Shown: in pieces, positions 14,002 through 16,385 of the stretch | Numbering within the stretch: the stretch's first letter is position 1 | Layout: each line of letters begins with the position of its first letter | Assembly (NCBI GenBank): GCA_903921135.1 | Contig: CAIXOY010000577.1 | Coordinates: forward strand, 1-16,385 | Source of the DNA: an uncultured Gammaproteobacteria bacterium | GTDB taxonomy: Bacteria; Pseudomonadota; Gammaproteobacteria; Pseudomonadales; UBA5518 | Direction of reading: 5' to 3' | DNA length: 16,385 nt | The notes under the pieces: generated by a model | Database searches by the model: none | The model's input: only the letters and a program-made list of their open reading frames with translations | Told to the model about the DNA's origin: nothing | Position numbers and translations under genes: made by a program

Positions 14002-15102
14002 ATGCGTGCTGCCGTACTTGAATCCGCCGGACAACCGCTCGTCGTGCGCGACGATGTGGACATCATCGAACCGCGTGCGGGCGAGGTCCGCGTGCGTGTC
14101 CGCTACTGCGGGCTCTGCCATTCCGACTACAGCATCGTCTCGGGCAGCTTCCCGATGCCGGGCCCGATCATCCTCGGACACGAGGCGGCGGGCACGGTGG
14201 ACTGCGTGGGCCCGGGCGTCACGCACCTCGCGCCCGGTGACCCGGTCATCCTCACGCCGCTGCCGCCCTGCGGGAGTTGCTACTTCTGCCTGCGCAGCCA
14301 GCACAACCTCTGCGTGAACGGCATGAGCCTCGCCACGATGGCACTGCCCGATGGCGAAACCGGGCTCTCGAGAAACGGCGAGAAAATCCTGCGCGGCGTG
14401 GGCGTTGGCGCACTGGCGGAGTACGTGGTGACGCCCGCGAGCGGCGCCATCAAGGTGGACGCAGACGTTCCTCTCGACGTGGCCTGCGTGATCGGCTGTG
14501 CGATGCAGACGGGCGTGGGCGCAGTGCTCAACACCGCGCAGGTGGAAGCAGGCGCTACCGTGCTGGTGATGGGGCTGGGCGGTATCGGCCTTGCCGCGGT
14601 GCAGGGTGCGCGCCTCGCGGGCGCATCGGTGCTGATCGCCTCGGACCCGCTGCCGGAACGCCGCGCCGCGGCGCTGAAATTCGGCGCCACCCACGCCATC
14701 GATCCAGTGACGGAAGACCTGCCCGGCACCGTGATGCGCCTCACCGGCGGCATCGGCGTGGACTACGCCTTCGAAGCCGCCGGCAAGGCCGCGCTGATCG
14801 AGACCGGCATCGCGCTCACGCGCTCGGGCGGCACCACGCTGTGCCTGGGCGCACCACCGCTCGAAGAGAACGTGACGATCCCGATGGTCACGATATTCGC
14901 CTCCACCGAGAAAAAACTCTGCGGATGTCTGCTCGGCAGTTGCAATTCACCACGCGACATCCCGCGGCTGATCTCGCTGTGGCGCAACGGGCAACTCGAC
15001 CTTGAAGGCATGATCACGCACCGTCGCCCGCTCGCGGAGATCAACGAAGGCTTTGCGGATCTTGCGGCGGGGCGGGGGATACGGACGGTGATAGAGATCT
15101 GA
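14002..15102 (+). CDS. Zinc-dependent alcohol dehydrogenase (MDR family)
   Basis: A 366-residue medium-chain dehydrogenase with both zinc sites. The catalytic zinc ligands are Cys39 (YCGLCHSD), His60 (GHEAAG, with Glu61) and Cys166 (VIGCAMQTGVG). The structural zinc ligands are Cys90, 93, 96 and 104 (CGSCYFCLRSQHNLC). The Rossmann motif GLGGIG is at 191-196, with an Asp in IASDPLPER suggesting NAD+. It resembles class III-type and benzyl/aryl alcohol dehydrogenases; the substrate is not certain, and a formaldehyde-glutathione role is not shown by the sequence alone. The ATG at 14002 is preferred over one at 13978 because GAGG lies seven bases before it (13991-13994). It is divergent from the FN3 gene and is followed by a strong hairpin shared with the tRNA. 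Confidence 0.93.
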   Translation: MRAAVLESAGQPLVVRDDVDIIEPRAGEVRVRVRYCGLCHSDYSIVSGSFPMPGPIILGHEAAGTVDCVGPGVTHLAPGDPVILTPLPPCGSCYFCLRSQHNLCVNGMSLATMALPDGETGLSRNGEKILRGVGVGALAEYVVTPASGAIKVDADVPLDVACVIGCAMQTGVGAVLNTAQVEAGATVLVMGLGGIGLAAVQGARLAGASVLIASDPLPERRAAALKFGATHAIDPVTEDLPGTVMRLTGGIGVDYAFEAAGKAALIETGIALTRSGGTTLCLGAPPLEENVTIPMVTIFASTEKKLCGCLLGSCNSPRDIPRLISLWRNGQLDLEGMITHRRPLAEINEGFADLAAGRGIRTVIEI

Positions 15103-15153
15103 GAGCGGAGGCTTCTTCACGCCATCGGGCGAAAGTCCCGCAAGGCAGAAACG

Positions 15154-15182
15154 AAGAAGGGGACCTGCTGGTCCCCTTCTTT
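15154..15182. terminator. Bidirectional terminator between alcohol dehydrogenase and tRNA-Arg
   Basis: A perfect 12-bp stem, aagaaggggacc (15154-15165) with ggtccccttctt (15170-15181), closes a tgct tetraloop. It lies between a plus-strand gene and a minus-strand tRNA that converge. The distal stem arm is T-rich on both strands, and the minus-strand tail also has CGTTTC, so it can serve both directions. Confidence 0.82.
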
Positions 15183-15187
15183 GTGAG

Positions 15188-15264
15188 TGGCGCACCCGGA
15201 GAGATTCGAACTCCCGACCCCCTAGTTCGTAGCCAGGTACTCTATCCAACTGAGCTACGGGTGC
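15188..15264 (-). tRNA. tRNA-Arg (anticodon ACG), CCA encoded
   Basis: On the minus strand a full 77-nt cloverleaf can be drawn. The acceptor arms GCACCCG (15264-15258) and CGGGTGC (15198-15192) pair perfectly. The D arm is GCTC...GAGT; the anticodon stem CCTGG/CTAGG closes the loop CTACGAA with anticodon ACG; the T arm is GGGAG-TTCGAAT-CTCTC. A discriminator G and encoded CCA (15190-15188) finish the gene. ACG is normally edited to ICG and reads CGU, CGC and CGA. It stands alone, not in a tRNA cluster, with its own promoter and terminator, and no integrase is next to its 3' end within the window. Confidence 0.97.
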
Positions 15265-15275
15265 GAAGGGCCGGT

Positions 15276-15304
15276 ACTATATTGAGCAGGTCCGGGGCCG
15301 TCAA
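15276..15304 (-). promoter_or_regulatory. Sigma70 promoter of tRNA-Arg
   Basis: On the minus strand TTGACG (15299-15304) and TATAGT (15276-15281) are exactly 17 bases apart, each matching five of six consensus positions. The start falls about 4-5 bases before the mature tRNA. The GC-rich discriminator (ACCGGCCC) is typical of stable RNA promoters under stringent control. Confidence 0.85.
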
Positions 15305-15376
15305 CGGTGACGCACAACGCGAGCCCGGCCAAATTACCGCGCAGCCCGATGCCCCCTCCATGGAGCCACCGCACGC

Positions 15377-16027
15377 ATGCAATTGTCCGCCACCGCAACC
15401 GTCTGGGACCTGCCCACCCGCCTCTTCCACTGGAGCCTGCTGCCGCTGTTGATCACCGCGTGGGTGAGCGCAGAGGAAGGCTACATGGAGGTACACGAGT
15501 GGTGTGGATACACGGTGCTGGTGCTCGTGGCCTTCCGCGTCCTGTGGGGCTTTGCGGGGAGCCAGCATTCGCGCTTCTCGAGTTTCCTCCGCGGGCCGGG
15601 CGCTGTGATGCGCTACTTCAGGGGCGGGGAATGGTCCGGGGAGGGCCACAACCCTGCGGGCGGGTGGTCGGTGGTGCTCATGCTGGCCCTGCTCCTGTCG
15701 CAAGGCGTCAGCGGGCTCTTCAACGAAGACGACATTTCCTTCAGCGGCCCGCTCGCGCATCTGGCCGGTGGGCTTTCCAGCACGGTGAGCGAGTGGCACG
15801 AACTCAATTTCAACCTGCTGCTCGCCATGGTTGGCGTGCACATCATCGCGGTGCTGCTGTATCTGCGTGGTGGCAAGAATCTCGTGCGCCCGATGATCAC
15901 CGGCGGCAGCGCCGCCGGGCAGACGGTCAAGGCGAGCGCCTGGCTCGCGCTGGTATTGCTGGCGGGATGTGCGGCGCTGCTCTGGTGGCTGCTCTCGCTG
16001 GCACCAAAGCCCGCGCCGTTCCTCTGA
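15377..16027 (+). CDS. Cytochrome b561/b6-type di-heme membrane protein
   Basis: The 216-residue integral membrane protein resembles cytochrome b561 and the b subunit of Ni/Fe hydrogenases. It has a hydrophobic segment after the opening VWDLPTRLFHWSLL (about 14-30), then about 43-60, 97-114, 143-163 and 186-207, with the last helix beyond the four-helix heme core. Candidate heme ligands are His18, His40, His141 (EWHELN) and His155 (GVHIIAV). Such proteins pass electrons between quinol and a soluble cytochrome. The convergent neighbour is a cytochrome c', a plausible partner, but this pairing is inferred from position. The ATG at 15377 has GGAG 11 bases upstream, a little distant. Confidence 0.9.
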   Translation: MQLSATATVWDLPTRLFHWSLLPLLITAWVSAEEGYMEVHEWCGYTVLVLVAFRVLWGFAGSQHSRFSSFLRGPGAVMRYFRGGEWSGEGHNPAGGWSVVLMLALLLSQGVSGLFNEDDISFSGPLAHLAGGLSSTVSEWHELNFNLLLAMVGVHIIAVLLYLRGGKNLVRPMITGGSAAGQTVKASAWLALVLLAGCAALLWWLLSLAPKPAPFL

Positions 16028-16031
16028 AGGC

Positions 16032-16045
16032 GGGCTGATCAGCCC
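16032..16045. repeat. Perfect 14-bp palindrome over the cytochrome c' stop
   Basis: gggctgatcagccc is a perfect palindrome covering the stop codon of the minus-strand cytochrome gene (16039-16041) and starting five bases after the stop of the cytochrome b561 gene. In RNA it would give a 5-bp stem with a gatc loop, with no T-tract. Confidence 0.5.
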
Positions 16046-16385
16046 TCGTCGTCTTTCTTGAAGTCGTCGTGGCAAGACTTGCAGGTCTTGCCCGTCGCGC
16101 CGAACTGCGCCTTGATCGCTTCGCGGTCACCCGTGGCCGCCACATCGCCCAGCTTGCTGGCTTCGGCCTGGAAGGCTTCCATCTTTTTCTGGAAGTCGTC
16201 CATCCTGGTCCAGATCTCGGGAAGGGATTCGCCACCTTCGGAGCCTGCGGGCCATCCACGCATCGCGTTCAGCGAAGCGATGGCTTTCAGATCCTTGCCG
16301 TATCCCGCGACGCGCGCGTCGTCCCACGGGATGTCGCCCTTCACCATCGCACCGACAGGACCGAAGTTGGCGTAGACCAGTTCCA
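16039..16385 (-). CDS. Cytochrome c' (class II cytochrome c), C-terminal part; N-terminus outside window
   Basis: The 115 visible residues match the end of cytochrome c', a periplasmic four-helix heme protein. ELVYANFGPVGAMVKGDIPW marks the family's second-helix region. A helix with QKKMEAFQAEASKLGDVA follows, and the heme site CKSCH lies near the C-terminus, as is usual in class II cytochromes, followed by a short acidic-basic tail (DDFKKDDEG). The signal peptide and first helix must lie beyond the right edge. An internal ATG at 16347 would drop part of the conserved fold and is not the true start. Cytochrome c' can bind NO or take part in electron transfer. It converges on the cytochrome b561 gene, with 11 bp between stops. 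Confidence 0.93.
   Translation of the reverse strand, partial: ELVYANFGPVGAMVKGDIPWDDARVAGYGKDLKAIASLNAMRGWPAGSEGGESLPEIWTRMDDFQKKMEAFQAEASKLGDVAATGDREAIKAQFGATGKTCKSCHDDFKKDDEG

Noticed and set aside
15188..15264. tRNA-Arg as an integrated-element attachment site
   Set aside because: No integrase and no direct repeat of the tRNA 3' end were seen; the downstream side is a terminator and a housekeeping-type dehydrogenase.

Overview
This is an ordinary-looking, GC-rich chromosomal segment of a gammaproteobacterium. The MsrA with an E. coli-like N-terminal extension, the FimV-type N-terminal domain, the DUF3301 protein and the RibB fused to a decayed GTP cyclohydrolase II domain all point that way. 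The many acyl-CoA and lipid-related genes would suit a marine, lipid-degrading lineage such as Halieaceae, but that placement is inference from gene flavour. I see no mobile element, CRISPR array, prophage or integrase.

Layout. The left edge cuts guaB (minus strand, 5' part only), with a good sigma70 promoter and an inverted repeat at its predicted start. msrA lies upstream on the same strand. A DUF342/FapA-like gene (plus) converges on a minus-strand pair, histidine phosphatase then APH-like phosphotransferase. Next come a small phasin-like/histone-like protein with a textbook terminator and a solitary HNH nuclease gene (both plus). A tight minus-strand operon (7982 to 6213) encodes a LEA-type lipoprotein, an SDR and a DUF3301 membrane protein, joined by 4- and 8-bp overlaps. 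A nitronate monooxygenase (plus) converges on a second minus operon (11348 to 9294): MaoC hydratase, EVE protein, patatin. A stand-alone FimV N-terminal domain protein followed at once by ribB-like RibBX (plus) converges on an exported coiled-coil/FN3 protein (minus). A zinc alcohol dehydrogenase (plus) faces a tRNA-Arg(ACG) gene (minus) across a 12-bp terminator hairpin. The right edge has a cytochrome b561-type protein (plus) converging on a cytochrome c' gene (minus) whose N-terminus lies outside the window.

How the genes fit together. Several encode plausible lipid or acyl-CoA functions (APH-like kinase of the ACAD10/11 type, SDR, nitronate monooxygenase, MaoC, patatin, phasin-like protein), but they sit in separate transcription units and no single pathway can be reconstructed. 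guaB and ribB are housekeeping nucleotide and flavin genes. The two cytochromes at the right end may be electron-transfer partners.

No gap between genes exceeds 300 bases. The longest are 4779-4996 (only an 18-bp inverted repeat), 5444-5638 (terminator and a weak promoter candidate) and 7983-8153 (promoter for the lipoprotein operon). I did not find a convincing new biological system. The best second-look items are the stand-alone FimV domain, the decayed RibA half of RibBX, the histidine phosphatase lacking its second histidine, the guaB promoter palindrome and the paired-stop inverted repeats at convergent gene junctions.
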